Source of the DNA: Aphodovivens avicola
GTDB lineage: Bacteria > Actinomycetota > Coriobacteriia > Coriobacteriales > Eggerthellaceae
Assembly: GCA_018712515.1 (NCBI GenBank)
Contig: DVGW01000022.1
Coordinates: 90,839-154,838 of the forward strand
Direction of reading: 5' to 3'
DNA length: 64,000 nucleotides
Translations under genes and position numbers: made by a program
Notes under the pieces: model-generated
Seen by the model: only the letters and a program-made list of their open reading frames with translations
Database searches by the model: none
Told to the model about the DNA's origin: nothing
In this document: in pieces, positions 34,805 to 42,678 of the stretch
Layout: each line of letters opens with the position of its first letter
Numbering within the stretch: position 1 is the stretch's first letter

Positions 34805-35506
34805 ATGGGGAGGAGATCGGTAAGGAGATCGACTGGGTATAGAAAATCAAGGGATGCGATTAGGATCATATGCGAAGGGGATGTTACGGAGGTCTGCTAC
34901 ATCAAGGGTTTGCTGGTCGATTCTCACGTGAGCAGAGACCTCATTCGCATTCTTCCTTCGAGGCATACTGATCCTGTTGGGCTCGTAAAAGAAGCGATTG
35001 AACACAAAAAGAAGAATAAAAGGAAATCAAAGAGTGGAGAAGAGATATCAATAGACCGTTGGTGGGTGGTTGTCGATGTCGAGCGTGAAAACAACAAAAA
35101 GGCTATTGCTGAAGCCATTCGCCTTGCTGTTGCCAACGGGATCCTGATAGCATTCAGCGATCCGTGCATCGAATATTGGCTGATTCTTCACTTTACATAC
35201 ACAACAAGAACGTTTGAAGCATCCCAAGATGCAAAAGATTATCTCGATTCAGAGTATCTTCCTGGATATTCCGACTCAGGTCATCGGCCCGATATGCAAG
35301 AGATGCGGTCTCGCTTAGACGAAGCAATGAAAAATGCTCAGTTGTTGAGGACTCGGCATAATTCACAAGGATTCGAATCTCCTATGACTGATTTTGATTT
35401 ACTTGTAAGAGACATAAATCACATTGTGGAAGAGGAATACCGTTTTTTCGAGGATGAGACATATGATTTAAAGAAGCTGTCAATGTATTCCTTGTTTTCG
35501 CGTTAA
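34805..35506 (+). CDS. RloB-family protein (TOPRIM-like), AbiLii-like effector
   Basis: A 233-residue RloB-domain protein. ICEGDVTE provides the conserved Glu, WVVVDVEREN the acidic pair, and FSDPCIEYWLILHF the family hallmark. It lies 7 bases after the ATPase stop with no strong ribosome site, implying translational coupling. RloB proteins are predicted nucleases of the TOPRIM group, and the ATPase partner is presumed to sense phage and control them. Probably protects the lysogen against other phages. Confidence 0.85.
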   Translation: MGRRSVRRSTGYRKSRDAIRIICEGDVTEVCYIKGLLVDSHVSRDLIRILPSRHTDPVGLVKEAIEHKKKNKRKSKSGEEISIDRWWVVVDVERENNKKAIAEAIRLAVANGILIAFSDPCIEYWLILHFTYTTRTFEASQDAKDYLDSEYLPGYSDSGHRPDMQEMRSRLDEAMKNAQLLRTRHNSQGFESPMTDFDLLVRDINHIVEEEYRFFEDETYDLKKLSMYSLFSR

Positions 35507-35561
35507 GCGAATGGCGCTTTGACGGCTCCGTTCGAGCCAGCTTGTTTGATAGGGGGAACGA

Positions 35562-35720
35562 ATGGATTCTTTTGATTATCTCTTCGAGTGTGTTAGATGG
35601 TACGAGGGGATGGTGAGGGACAGGCTCGGCGAAGACGAGGCGGAGGCCTTCCGGCTCATCGTGTCGCTGGCCTACGGATGCGGAGAGGAGGATAGCGCTT
35701 CCGGCATGACCGAGTCGTAA
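35562..35720 (+). CDS. Small acidic phage protein
   Basis: A 52-residue protein (DSFDYLFECVRWYEGMVRDRLGEDEAEAF) with AGGGGG before the ATG. It is GC-richer than the island and belongs to the phage backbone again. The function is unknown. Confidence 0.5.
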   Translation: MDSFDYLFECVRWYEGMVRDRLGEDEAEAFRLIVSLAYGCGEEDSASGMTES

Positions 35721-35783
35721 CGTCCATGGGTCGGGTCATATATTTGATTTGTTGAAAATGCGGCCCTCGTTCTTGAAATAAAT

Positions 35784-35845
35784 AGGCCCCGATCCCGGGG
35801 CCCGGCGCACGGATATTATACCGCTGGGATCGGAGGCCTTCTTTT
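35784..35845 (+). terminator. Long hairpin with T-tract upstream of the late regulator
   Basis: AGGCCCCGATCCC (35784-35796) pairs with GGGATCGG-A-GGCCT (35826-35839, one bulged A), followed by TCTTTT. It could terminate the early/defence region. Its distal arm also carries the GGAGG used by the TTG start at 35844, so folding might control translation of the regulator. Confidence 0.6.
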
Positions 35846-36314
35846 GCAAGAGCATGATTTCGAGACGATGAGGCACTGCGCGTACGCCTACCTTAGGCAT
35901 ATCCGCGCAGCCATAGGGGAGATCGACGAGATAGAGTGCCAGATGGCAAAGCAGCAGGCGAGCCTCGCCCTGATGGGAATCACGTACGATGTCGGAAGGG
36001 GGAGCTCATCAGCCGATAAGATACCAGATGGTATCGCGAAGGCGTTCGAGCTGCGCGAGAGGTGGAGCGAAGCCTACGCCAGGCTTGCGGGAGACATCGA
36101 ACACGCCAGGGTGCTTTGCTCATCGGAGCATACGAGCCGAAGGATGCTATGGCTCCATGTGGTCGAGGGGAGGACATGGCAGCAGGTTAGCGCTTCCATG
36201 GGCTACTCGACGAGGCATGCCATAAGGATGGCCGAGAACGGAACGGTCGGGCTCTACTATGCGATGCCTGAGGAGTGGAGACGCTATTCGATACCGAACG
36301 CCGCGCCGCAGTGA
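35844..36314 (+). CDS. Sigma-like phage late transcription regulator (ArpU/RinA type)
   Basis: A 156-residue helical protein. The last 60 residues (MLWLHVVEGRTWQQVSASMGYSTRHAIRMAENG) look like sigma region 4 or the ArpU/RinA HTH. A TTG start is chosen because GGAGG lies 8 bases upstream. Its position just before HNH, terminase and the late genes is the normal place of the late-gene activator in Gram-positive phages. Confidence 0.7.
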   Translation: MQEHDFETMRHCAYAYLRHIRAAIGEIDEIECQMAKQQASLALMGITYDVGRGSSSADKIPDGIAKAFELRERWSEAYARLAGDIEHARVLCSSEHTSRRMLWLHVVEGRTWQQVSASMGYSTRHAIRMAENGTVGLYYAMPEEWRRYSIPNAAPQ

Positions 36315-36324
36315 TCCGGCAAAC

Positions 36325-36342
36325 ATGTCACTAAATGTCACT
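36325..36342 (+). promoter_or_regulatory. Candidate late-activator binding site
   Basis: Direct repeat ATGTCACT at 36325-36332 and 36335-36342, a 10-base period (one helical turn), directly after the regulator gene. A TATTCT -10-like box follows at about 36354. This arrangement suits activator binding at the late promoter. Confidence 0.5.
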
Positions 36343-36377
36343 CTTTCCCGTGATATTCTGTATGAGGAGTTTTCAGC

Positions 36378-36405
36378 AAAGCCGTCCGGATGGGCGGCTT
36401 TTTTC
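36378..36405 (+). terminator. Terminator before the late operon
   Basis: AAGCCGTCC, loop GGAT, GGGCGGCTT, then TTTTC. It lies downstream of the candidate late promoter, so late transcription must read through it or start after it. Confidence 0.75.
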
Positions 36406-36425
36406 ATGCCCGGAAGGGGGCGGCC

Positions 36426-36635
36426 ATGGTCGACAGGTCCGAGATGCTGAGATCCGCCCTTCGGGCGTACAGGAAATGGGGGACCGTCATGAGCCGCGCC
36501 ATGCTGCGCGCCCTGGGCTGCGATCTCGGTGCGGTCGCGGTTGGCGGAGACGGCGGATGGGACGGCCCCGAGGTCGACCGGGACACTGCGTGGTGCTTCG
36601 CGAACTACGGAAGCCCCATGGACGGGCGGTTCTAG
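36426..36635 (+). CDS. Small phage protein before the HNH gene
   Basis: A 69-residue protein (MVDRSEMLRSALRAYRKWGTV start; WCFANYGSPMDGRF end). GAAGGGGGCGG is upstream. The HNH gene begins directly after its stop. The function is unknown. Confidence 0.5.
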   Translation: MVDRSEMLRSALRAYRKWGTVMSRAMLRALGCDLGAVAVGGDGGWDGPEVDRDTAWCFANYGSPMDGRF

Positions 36636-37034
36636 TTGCCGCGCAATCCGCGCCGTGTCTCAGGTCGCGATGCCCTCTGGCGCCGCGTCCGATCGCTCGG
36701 CCTGCCATGCCACGTGTGCGGCCTGCCGATCGACTACGCGCTGCCCGCCGGCGATCCGCTCTGCTACGAGCTGGACGAGATCATCCCGGTCGCGAAGGGC
36801 GGGCGTCCCAACGACATGTCAAATACCGCGCCCGCGCACCGATGCTGCAATGCCTGGAAGTCCGACCGCATGCCCGATGAGGTGGAGCGCATCCGCTCCG
36901 AGGTCGCGCGGCGGTTCGGGCGCTGGCCGTCGCCGCTCGCGTTCGTGGAGTGCGCGAAGGCAGTGGCAAGGGCGGGCAAGGGGCGCAAGTCCACGCCGGT
37001 CCGGCATCCGAAGAGGCGCAGCGGCTCGCTGTGA
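36636..37034 (+). CDS. HNH endonuclease
   Basis: A 132-residue HNH protein with a TTG start directly after the previous stop. CHVCGLPIDY and HRCCNAWK give the zinc site. The catalytic beta-alpha strand reads LDEIIPVAKGG, with Glu where many HNH enzymes have His. HNH proteins beside terminase genes assist DNA packaging cleavage in many tailed phages. Confidence 0.85.
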   Translation: MPRNPRRVSGRDALWRRVRSLGLPCHVCGLPIDYALPAGDPLCYELDEIIPVAKGGRPNDMSNTAPAHRCCNAWKSDRMPDEVERIRSEVARRFGRWPSPLAFVECAKAVARAGKGRKSTPVRHPKRRSGSL

Positions 37035-37124
37035 CCCTGGGGGATAGCTCCTGGCCTGGGATGATCCTGACGCCCGGCGGCACAGACATGACCCCGCCCG
37101 GTTTTCTTTCCACATGGAGCGAGT

Positions 37125-37352
37125 ATGGGAAAACTACTTGATGCCGTCAAATGCGGCGATAAACGGCAGACCCTGGTGGAGCTGCGCAACGAGATCGCAT
37201 CCACCATCGAGGCGTGCGAGTCGGGACGCGACATGGCGGCGCTGTCGAAGCGCCTCATGGAGGTCATCGAGGAGATAGCCTCCATCGACGCGGCGACCGC
37301 CAAGCGCGAGAACCCGCTGCAGAATGCGCGGGCGAAGAAGGCGCGCGGTTGA
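37125..37352 (+). CDS. Putative terminase small subunit
   Basis: A 75-residue helical protein (LLDAVKCGDKRQTLVELRNEIASTIEACESGRDMAALSKRL). This pattern, located directly before the large terminase, resembles small terminase-like proteins of actinophages. Its TGA overlaps the TTG start of the large subunit. Confidence 0.65.
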   Translation: MGKLLDAVKCGDKRQTLVELRNEIASTIEACESGRDMAALSKRLMEVIEEIASIDAATAKRENPLQNARAKKARG

Positions 37353-38764
37353 GGCGCGGCAACCAGCGCCCGACGTTCGAGGTTGTCGGCAAGTATGCCT
37401 CCACGAGCGGGAGGGAGTGCGCTGAGCTGTTCGAGGCGTACGCCGTGGAGTTCTACCCGTCTCAGAAGTACGAGCTCGACTTGTTCCTCGCTCGCGACGC
37501 CGGCGGACGAGCCGCATCCAAGACGATCGGCATCTCCAAGCCGAGGCAGAACGGCAAGAGCTTCGCGGCACGGCATTACGCGCTGTGGATGGCGGCGGTG
37601 GAGGGCAAGCATGTCCTATACACCGCGCATCACGGTAACACGACGCGTGAGATGTTCAAGCTGATCCGCAATTTCGTGGAGAGCGTCCCCGATTTCGCGA
37701 ACGAGCTCGGAGGCGACTCCATCAAGCGGGCGCAGGGAAACGAGAGCGTCAACTTCGCCAACGGCGGCTCCATCGAGTTCAACACGCGCACCAACGCAGT
37801 CGCGCGAGGCAAGACCTTCGATGTGATCGTGGTGGACGAGGCGCAGGAGCTCACCGACGAGCAAGCCGATGCTCTGACGCCGACGACCATCGCATCCGAT
37901 TCGGGCGATCCTCAGATGATCTATCTCGGCACGCCGCCGAATGCGAAGTGCCCAGGCACAGTCTTTCGGCGGCTCCACAATGACGCCCATGACGGGAAAT
38001 CGGGGGATGCCTGGTGGCTCGAATGGGCCGCTACGGAGATAGGCGACCGATATGACGTCGACCGATGGTACCGCTGCTGCCCGGCCATGGGATACCGCAT
38101 CCGCGAGGACGTGATGCGCGACGCGGCGGACAAGTCGTCGGATGACGGATTCGCGCGGGAATACCTGGGATGGTGGAGCAACGACGCGTCGGAAATCGAG
38201 CATGTCATCTCGGCTAGAGCATGGGCGCTCTGCGAGACCGACGACCCGCCGACCGACGGCATCATGTGCGCGGGCGTGAAGTTCGGGAGCGACCGCACCA
38301 CGCTGTCAGCGTGCGTCAGGCCGAAGGACGGCGCGCCCTACGTGGAGTGGGTCGACACACGGCCCCTGGCCGACGGCATCGGATGGTGCGCGGAGTGGCT
38401 CGACTCAAGGCGCTCCAGGATCGCGTCCGTCGCGATCGACGGAGGAAATTCCGCGGCGCTCACCACGCGTCTCGCTGACATCGGCTTCCCGCGCAAGGCG
38501 GTGGAGGTCGCCCGGCCGTCCGACATGGCGCGGGCGGTGTCGATGCTAACCAACGCGGTGAACGAGCGCGATCTGGCGCACTACGGTCAGGACGAGCTGA
38601 CGGACAGCGCCACGAAATGCGCGAAGCGGCGCATAGACCAGGATGGCGTGGGATTCGCCGACGCATCCGGGGCCGACGCCACGCTGATCGAATCATGCGC
38701 GCTTGCCCTCTGGCAGGCGCTTACTACGAAACGACGCCCCGGAAGGAAGATGAGGGTCGGATGA
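37349..38764 (+). CDS. Terminase large subunit
   Basis: A 471-residue packaging ATPase-nuclease. Walker A-like KPRQNGKS is near residues 64-71, Walker B VIVVDEAQE near 157-165, and the coupling motif YLGTPPNAK follows. The C-terminal nuclease region has acidic SVAIDGGNS and SGADATLIE. The TTG at 37349 is coupled to the preceding stop. It drives DNA into the prohead through the portal. Confidence 0.92.
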   Translation: MRRGNQRPTFEVVGKYASTSGRECAELFEAYAVEFYPSQKYELDLFLARDAGGRAASKTIGISKPRQNGKSFAARHYALWMAAVEGKHVLYTAHHGNTTREMFKLIRNFVESVPDFANELGGDSIKRAQGNESVNFANGGSIEFNTRTNAVARGKTFDVIVVDEAQELTDEQADALTPTTIASDSGDPQMIYLGTPPNAKCPGTVFRRLHNDAHDGKSGDAWWLEWAATEIGDRYDVDRWYRCCPAMGYRIREDVMRDAADKSSDDGFAREYLGWWSNDASEIEHVISARAWALCETDDPPTDGIMCAGVKFGSDRTTLSACVRPKDGAPYVEWVDTRPLADGIGWCAEWLDSRRSRIASVAIDGGNSAALTTRLADIGFPRKAVEVARPSDMARAVSMLTNAVNERDLAHYGQDELTDSATKCAKRRIDQDGVGFADASGADATLIESCALALWQALTTKRRPGRKMRVG

Positions 38765-40176
38765 ACATCGACGGAATACTCAACGCGTCCGGCCTGTCAC
38801 CGGACGAGAAGGCGGCGCTGGAGGAGCTGGTGGAGGTCGCGAACGCGGTCGAGCCGCGAAACGATCTGCTCGACGGCTTCTTCGAGGGCGATCGCCGCAC
38901 GCCGTCATACGGAATCGACAACATACCGCCGGAGGTCAACCCCGATCTGCGCGTCGACTGGGCGCGCAAGGCGGTGACGAGCGTGTCCGAGCGCGTCCGC
39001 ATGGACGGCTTCACTTTCGCCGGCGACTACGAGGACGAGGCGTTCGGCCGCATCGTGCTCGCCAACGACCTGTCGAACGCCTACAACCGGACGGTGGAGT
39101 CGGAGCTCACGCACGGATGCGCTTTCGCGACGGTGCAGCGCGTGGGCTCCTCCACCGCGATCCGCATGCACACTGCTGAGACGGCGGCTGCGATCTGGGA
39201 TACCGCCAACCAGCGCATCGGCGCGGGATTCGTGATCGCGGACTTAAAGCGACGCTCATGGTCGGGCCTCAAGCCGGTGCCCGTGCAGGTGAACCTCCAC
39301 ATGCCGGGGAAGGTCGTCGTGCTGCGTCTGATCGGCCCTGCGAAATGGATTGCTGATTCAATGCCCACGCCGCTCGACCGCCCGATGATGGAGGCGTTCT
39401 GCTTCCGCCCGACGGGTACCAAGCCCTTCGGTCAGACGCGCATCACAAACGCCGTGCGCTCCTACATCGACGAGGTCAACCGGACGCTGCGCTACATGGC
39501 GGTGTCCGGCGCCTTCTATGCGATCCCGATGATGGCCGCCACGGGCCTCACCGACGAGGCGTACGACGAGATGGCCAAAAGCAAGTGGATGATGCGCGTC
39601 GGCTCCTGGTTCCTCGCGACCAAGGACGAGGACGGCGACACGCCGAGCCTCCAGCAGTTCCCCGGCGTGTCCCCGCAGCCCTACATCGACACGGTCATGA
39701 CCTACGCGAAGCTGTTCAGCGGGGCCACCGGGATACCGCTCAACAGCCTGGGCATCGTCCAGGACAACCCGTCGAGCGCGGAGGCCATCGAGTCGAGCCG
39801 CGAGGATATCTGCATGGCCGCCGAGGACTGCATCGACTTCAACCGCACGTCGATGAAGAACGTGGCGCTCATGGCGATGGCGGTGGAGGGCAACACGACA
39901 ATCGACGGGCTGACCGACGAGCAGAAGTCGGTCATGCCGCACTTCAAGAACCCCATGAGGCCGAGCCTGGCCTCCACGGCGGACGCGATGAGCAAGATCG
40001 CCGCGGCCGTGCCGGAGTTCTCGCGCACCCGCGAGTACTGGACGGGGCAGGGATTCGACGCCGCCGAGGTGGAGAGCATCCTTTCGCAGATCGGCAGCGA
40101 GCAGAACCGCGCGGCGCTCATGTCGATCATGGGCGGCGAAGCGCAGCCCGCGCAGCGGGGGGGGGGTCTGACGTAA
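38761..40176 (+). CDS. Portal protein (SPP1 gp6-like), truncated by a frame break at G10
   Basis: A 471-residue portal: WARKAVTSVSERVRMDGF, the crown/stem region with KLFSGATGIPLNSLGIV, and NPSSAEAIESSREDICMAAED typical of phage portals. It ends early, at QRGGGLT, directly after a run of ten G (40157-40166). The expected C-terminal tail continues in the -1 frame to 40361. The ring of portals forms the DNA channel at one capsid vertex. Confidence 0.88.
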   Translation: MNIDGILNASGLSPDEKAALEELVEVANAVEPRNDLLDGFFEGDRRTPSYGIDNIPPEVNPDLRVDWARKAVTSVSERVRMDGFTFAGDYEDEAFGRIVLANDLSNAYNRTVESELTHGCAFATVQRVGSSTAIRMHTAETAAAIWDTANQRIGAGFVIADLKRRSWSGLKPVPVQVNLHMPGKVVVLRLIGPAKWIADSMPTPLDRPMMEAFCFRPTGTKPFGQTRITNAVRSYIDEVNRTLRYMAVSGAFYAIPMMAATGLTDEAYDEMAKSKWMMRVGSWFLATKDEDGDTPSLQQFPGVSPQPYIDTVMTYAKLFSGATGIPLNSLGIVQDNPSSAEAIESSREDICMAAEDCIDFNRTSMKNVALMAMAVEGNTTIDGLTDEQKSVMPHFKNPMRPSLASTADAMSKIAAAVPEFSRTREYWTGQGFDAAEVESILSQIGSEQNRAALMSIMGGEAQPAQRGGGLT

Positions 40177-40361
40177 CCGCATCAGACGCCGCCGAGGTGC
40201 AGGGCAAGACGCTCAACGGAGCGCAGACGCAGAGCCTCATAGCGATCATGTCGCAGTACTCGTCGGGCGCCATCACCGAAGGCCAGGCGGCCCGCCTCAT
40301 CTCCACCGCCATCGGGCTGTCGATCGGGGAGGCGAGGGAAATCCTCAACGGAACGATATAG
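40167..40361 (+). pseudogene. Portal C-terminal extension in the -1 frame
   Basis: The frame entered by one extra G (or a -1 slip on the G10 tract) reads SDVTASDAAEVQGKTLNGAQ, then IAIMSQYSSGAITEGQAARL and GEAREILNGTI, the usual C-terminal tail of this portal family. It lacks its own start, so it must belong to the portal. Confidence 0.75.
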
Positions 40362-40370
40362 GAGCAACAC

Positions 40371-41876
40371 ATGGCGCAGATACCGCGCGCCGCGCTGGAC
40401 TACGTGACCGAGCAGATCAACGGGCTTTCCGCCGATGCGCAGGCGAAGGTGCTCAAGGTGCTGCAGGCGCTCGACTGGAAGCCCGACGACGCGGACAACG
40501 TCGCGGCGTGCCGACAGGCCGTCGTGGACGCGCTGGCGTCGATCATGCCGACGTACACAGTCGCGGCGGCGCAGGCTTCCGCCGACTTCTACGACGCGTC
40601 GCGCGAGATGATGGTCGGCGAGCCGCTGGGCGCGCAGGCGATCAGCGGGTACAGGCCGGAGGCCACCGAGGGCGCGGTGCGCGGCTTCGTGCGCTTCGTC
40701 CTGGAAGACCGCGTGGACGCGTTCAACGACCAGGTGCTGCAGCGCATCGACTACGAGACGAAACGCGCTGCGGGCACTTCCATGATCGAGAACGGCAAGC
40801 GCGACCCGCTCAAGCCTCGATACGCCCGCGTGCCGACCGGCTCCGAGACGTGCGCGTTCTGCATCATGCTCGCGAGCCGCGGGTTCGTCTACCACACGGA
40901 GGGAACCGCCGGAGCGGTCGACCACTACCATGCGAACTGCGACTGCAGGATCGTGTGCGGGTGGGACACCTACGCGTCCGGCGTCTCGCGCAGGAGAGCG
41001 TCTGGCGTTGAGGTCGAGGGCTACGACATGGACGCCCTATACGACCAGTACGTGGAAGACCTGCGTTCCGGCAGGCTCAAACTCGATGACGTAGCGAAGA
41101 CCACGAGCCACGTTCAGAACTGGAAAAGCGATGATTTCGAGAGCTACAAAGACTTCGCCGACTTCATCGACGGTGCAAAGGATATAGAAGACTTGCAGTA
41201 CCGATGCGCCGTTGTCGAGCAGGAGTGGGCAAAGACCGGACTGTCGGATCGGTACTACAGGCAGCTTCGACAGATCGTCTCATCTAAGAGGCGCGCAATC
41301 GCCGGCAAGACCGATCCTGCGCCGGCTGGACCCGGTGATACCCGCATCGGGCCTTCGGTCGAGCGCGTCATGCACGATCTCGACAGAGACGCAGTCGCAT
41401 CTTCGGCGATCGATATGAACGATACCGTCAAGAAGCTGTGGCGCGAATCGAAGCGCAGTGGCGACTTCGCGGGGATCGTAGAAGAGTACATAGCGTCGTT
41501 TTCCGGAAACGGGACCATAGCGTGCCAGAAATGGATTAAGCCCGAGGGTAAGGAGCTGCAGGTTGCATCGTGGCTCGCGCAGGCGGGGTACGACGTCGAG
41601 TTTCTGAAACCGTCGGGAAACAAGGGAGACCACACGCCTGACATCCGCCTCGACGGCGAGCTGTGGGAGATCAAGAGGATCGAGACGGCGAACCCGACGA
41701 AGATGAAGTCGAGGATTTCGGACGGCCTAGACCAGTCGGGGAACGTGATAGTCGACCTTTCGGTCAACGAGAGCGCTGAGGATCTCGAGTCCGCGGCTGT
41801 TGAAATGCTCGAAGACCCTAGGGCCAATCAGATCATGGTCATCGTCGACGGGGTCATGAGGGTCTACAAAAAGTAG
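40371..41876 (+). CDS. Minor head protein (VG15/MuF-like) with C-terminal nuclease-like toxin domain
   Basis: A 501-residue protein. Residues 1-215 are the head-morphogenesis part, with GSETCAFCIMLASRG (about 157-171) and DHYHANCDCRIV (about 184-195). A linker (about 215-330) follows. Residues about 365-501 form a separate domain with NKGDHTPDIRLDGELWEIKR (about 417-436), matching the D...ExK core of PD-(D/E)XK/CdiA-C tRNase-like toxins, and ending IMVIVDGVMRVYKK. This is the architecture of MuF polymorphic toxins in temperate phages. No separate immunity gene is visible in the 228 bases that follow. Confidence 0.8.
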   Translation: MAQIPRAALDYVTEQINGLSADAQAKVLKVLQALDWKPDDADNVAACRQAVVDALASIMPTYTVAAAQASADFYDASREMMVGEPLGAQAISGYRPEATEGAVRGFVRFVLEDRVDAFNDQVLQRIDYETKRAAGTSMIENGKRDPLKPRYARVPTGSETCAFCIMLASRGFVYHTEGTAGAVDHYHANCDCRIVCGWDTYASGVSRRRASGVEVEGYDMDALYDQYVEDLRSGRLKLDDVAKTTSHVQNWKSDDFESYKDFADFIDGAKDIEDLQYRCAVVEQEWAKTGLSDRYYRQLRQIVSSKRRAIAGKTDPAPAGPGDTRIGPSVERVMHDLDRDAVASSAIDMNDTVKKLWRESKRSGDFAGIVEEYIASFSGNGTIACQKWIKPEGKELQVASWLAQAGYDVEFLKPSGNKGDHTPDIRLDGELWEIKRIETANPTKMKSRISDGLDQSGNVIVDLSVNESAEDLESAAVEMLEDPRANQIMVIVDGVMRVYKK

Positions 41877-41970
41877 CACCGAGGAATTTGCCCCGGCGAC
41901 GAACCCAGGCTTTTCTCGGTGCATGCCAATTATACCACACCGGGGCATGTCGGAGCATGCAGACGCCCCG
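41877..41970 (+). other. Structured 3' region with mutually exclusive hairpins
   Basis: CACCGAG (41877-41883) pairs with CTCGGTG (41915-41921). TGCCCCGG (41889-41896), inside that loop, pairs with CCGGGGCA (41940-41947). CGGGGC (41941-41946) also pairs with GCCCCG (41965-41970). Only some can form together, so a switching or pseudoknotted RNA is possible. Confidence 0.45.
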
Positions 41971-41993
41971 ACCAATAACGGAATCAAGCCCGC

Positions 41994-42046
41994 CGCACGG
42001 TGGGCTTTTTTCATATCTGGCCGTCCTTCGGGGCGGCCTTTTTCAT
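41994..42046 (+). terminator. Two tandem terminators after the minor head gene
   Basis: First stem AAGCCCGCC/GGTGGGCTT then TTTTTC near 41995-42021. Second stem GGCCGTCC/GGGCGGCC then TTTTTC near 42022-42046. Strong termination here separates the toxin-bearing gene from scaffold and capsid genes; those need antitermination or their own promoter. Confidence 0.7.
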
Positions 42047-42104
42047 GCCGCGACGCCGCACGGCGTCAAGACGCGAGCCGCACGGCTCGGAAAGGGGGGG
42101 CCAT

Positions 42105-42662
42105 ATGGCCGAAGGAAACGATCCGCAGGTCGCGCAGACCGATCCGACCGGGACGGAGCCGCACGGCGCCGAGCCGACCGGAGGGGAGACCGTCAGCAAG
42201 GCGGACTACGACAAGCTGCTCGCGCAGTCGCGCAAGTGGGAGAAGCAGAGCAAGGCGAACGCCGAGAAGGCCAAGGCGTACGACGAGTTGAAAGCCTCCA
42301 CTCAAACCGACGCGGAGAAGCTCGCCGACGCGACCAAGCGCGCCGAGGACGCCGAGGCGAAGGTCGCGGAGTACGAGCGCAAGGCCGAGCGGGCGGGCAT
42401 CGTCGCGGAGGTGGCAGCCGAGAAGGGCGTCGACGCCGACTGGCTTGGCCGCATGGCTGGCGACACCCGCGAGGAGATCGAGGCCAACGCCGGGTTCATC
42501 GCAGCGAAGCTGGCGGGGACTCCGATCTACCCGAACGTGAACGACAACGGCGCGGGCAAGGGATCGCCCGGCATGACCCCCGAGGAGATCGAGAAGATCA
42601 AAGACCCCATAGAGCGGCTCCACGCGCGCGCTGAACTGGCCGCGCGCAACCGCCGCAAGTAG
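42105..42662 (+). CDS. Scaffolding protein
   Basis: A 185-residue highly charged helical protein: an acidic disordered N-terminus, then a coiled coil (KLLAQSRKWEKQSKANAEKAKAYDEL...AKVAEYERKAERAG). AAGGGGGGG is upstream, and the major capsid gene follows by 16 bases. This is the normal form and place of phage scaffold proteins, which shape the prohead and then leave. Confidence 0.85.
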   Translation: MAEGNDPQVAQTDPTGTEPHGAEPTGGETVSKADYDKLLAQSRKWEKQSKANAEKAKAYDELKASTQTDAEKLADATKRAEDAEAKVAEYERKAERAGIVAEVAAEKGVDADWLGRMAGDTREEIEANAGFIAAKLAGTPIYPNVNDNGAGKGSPGMTPEEIEKIKDPIERLHARAELAARNRRK

Positions 42663-42678
42663 AGAGAGGAGCAGCCTT

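Noticed and set aside
40157..40166. Programmed frameshift as the certain explanation of the portal break
   Set aside because: The G tract fits slippage, but two further homopolymer breaks (26310, 49672), one in the opposite direction, make indel error or decay equally likely.
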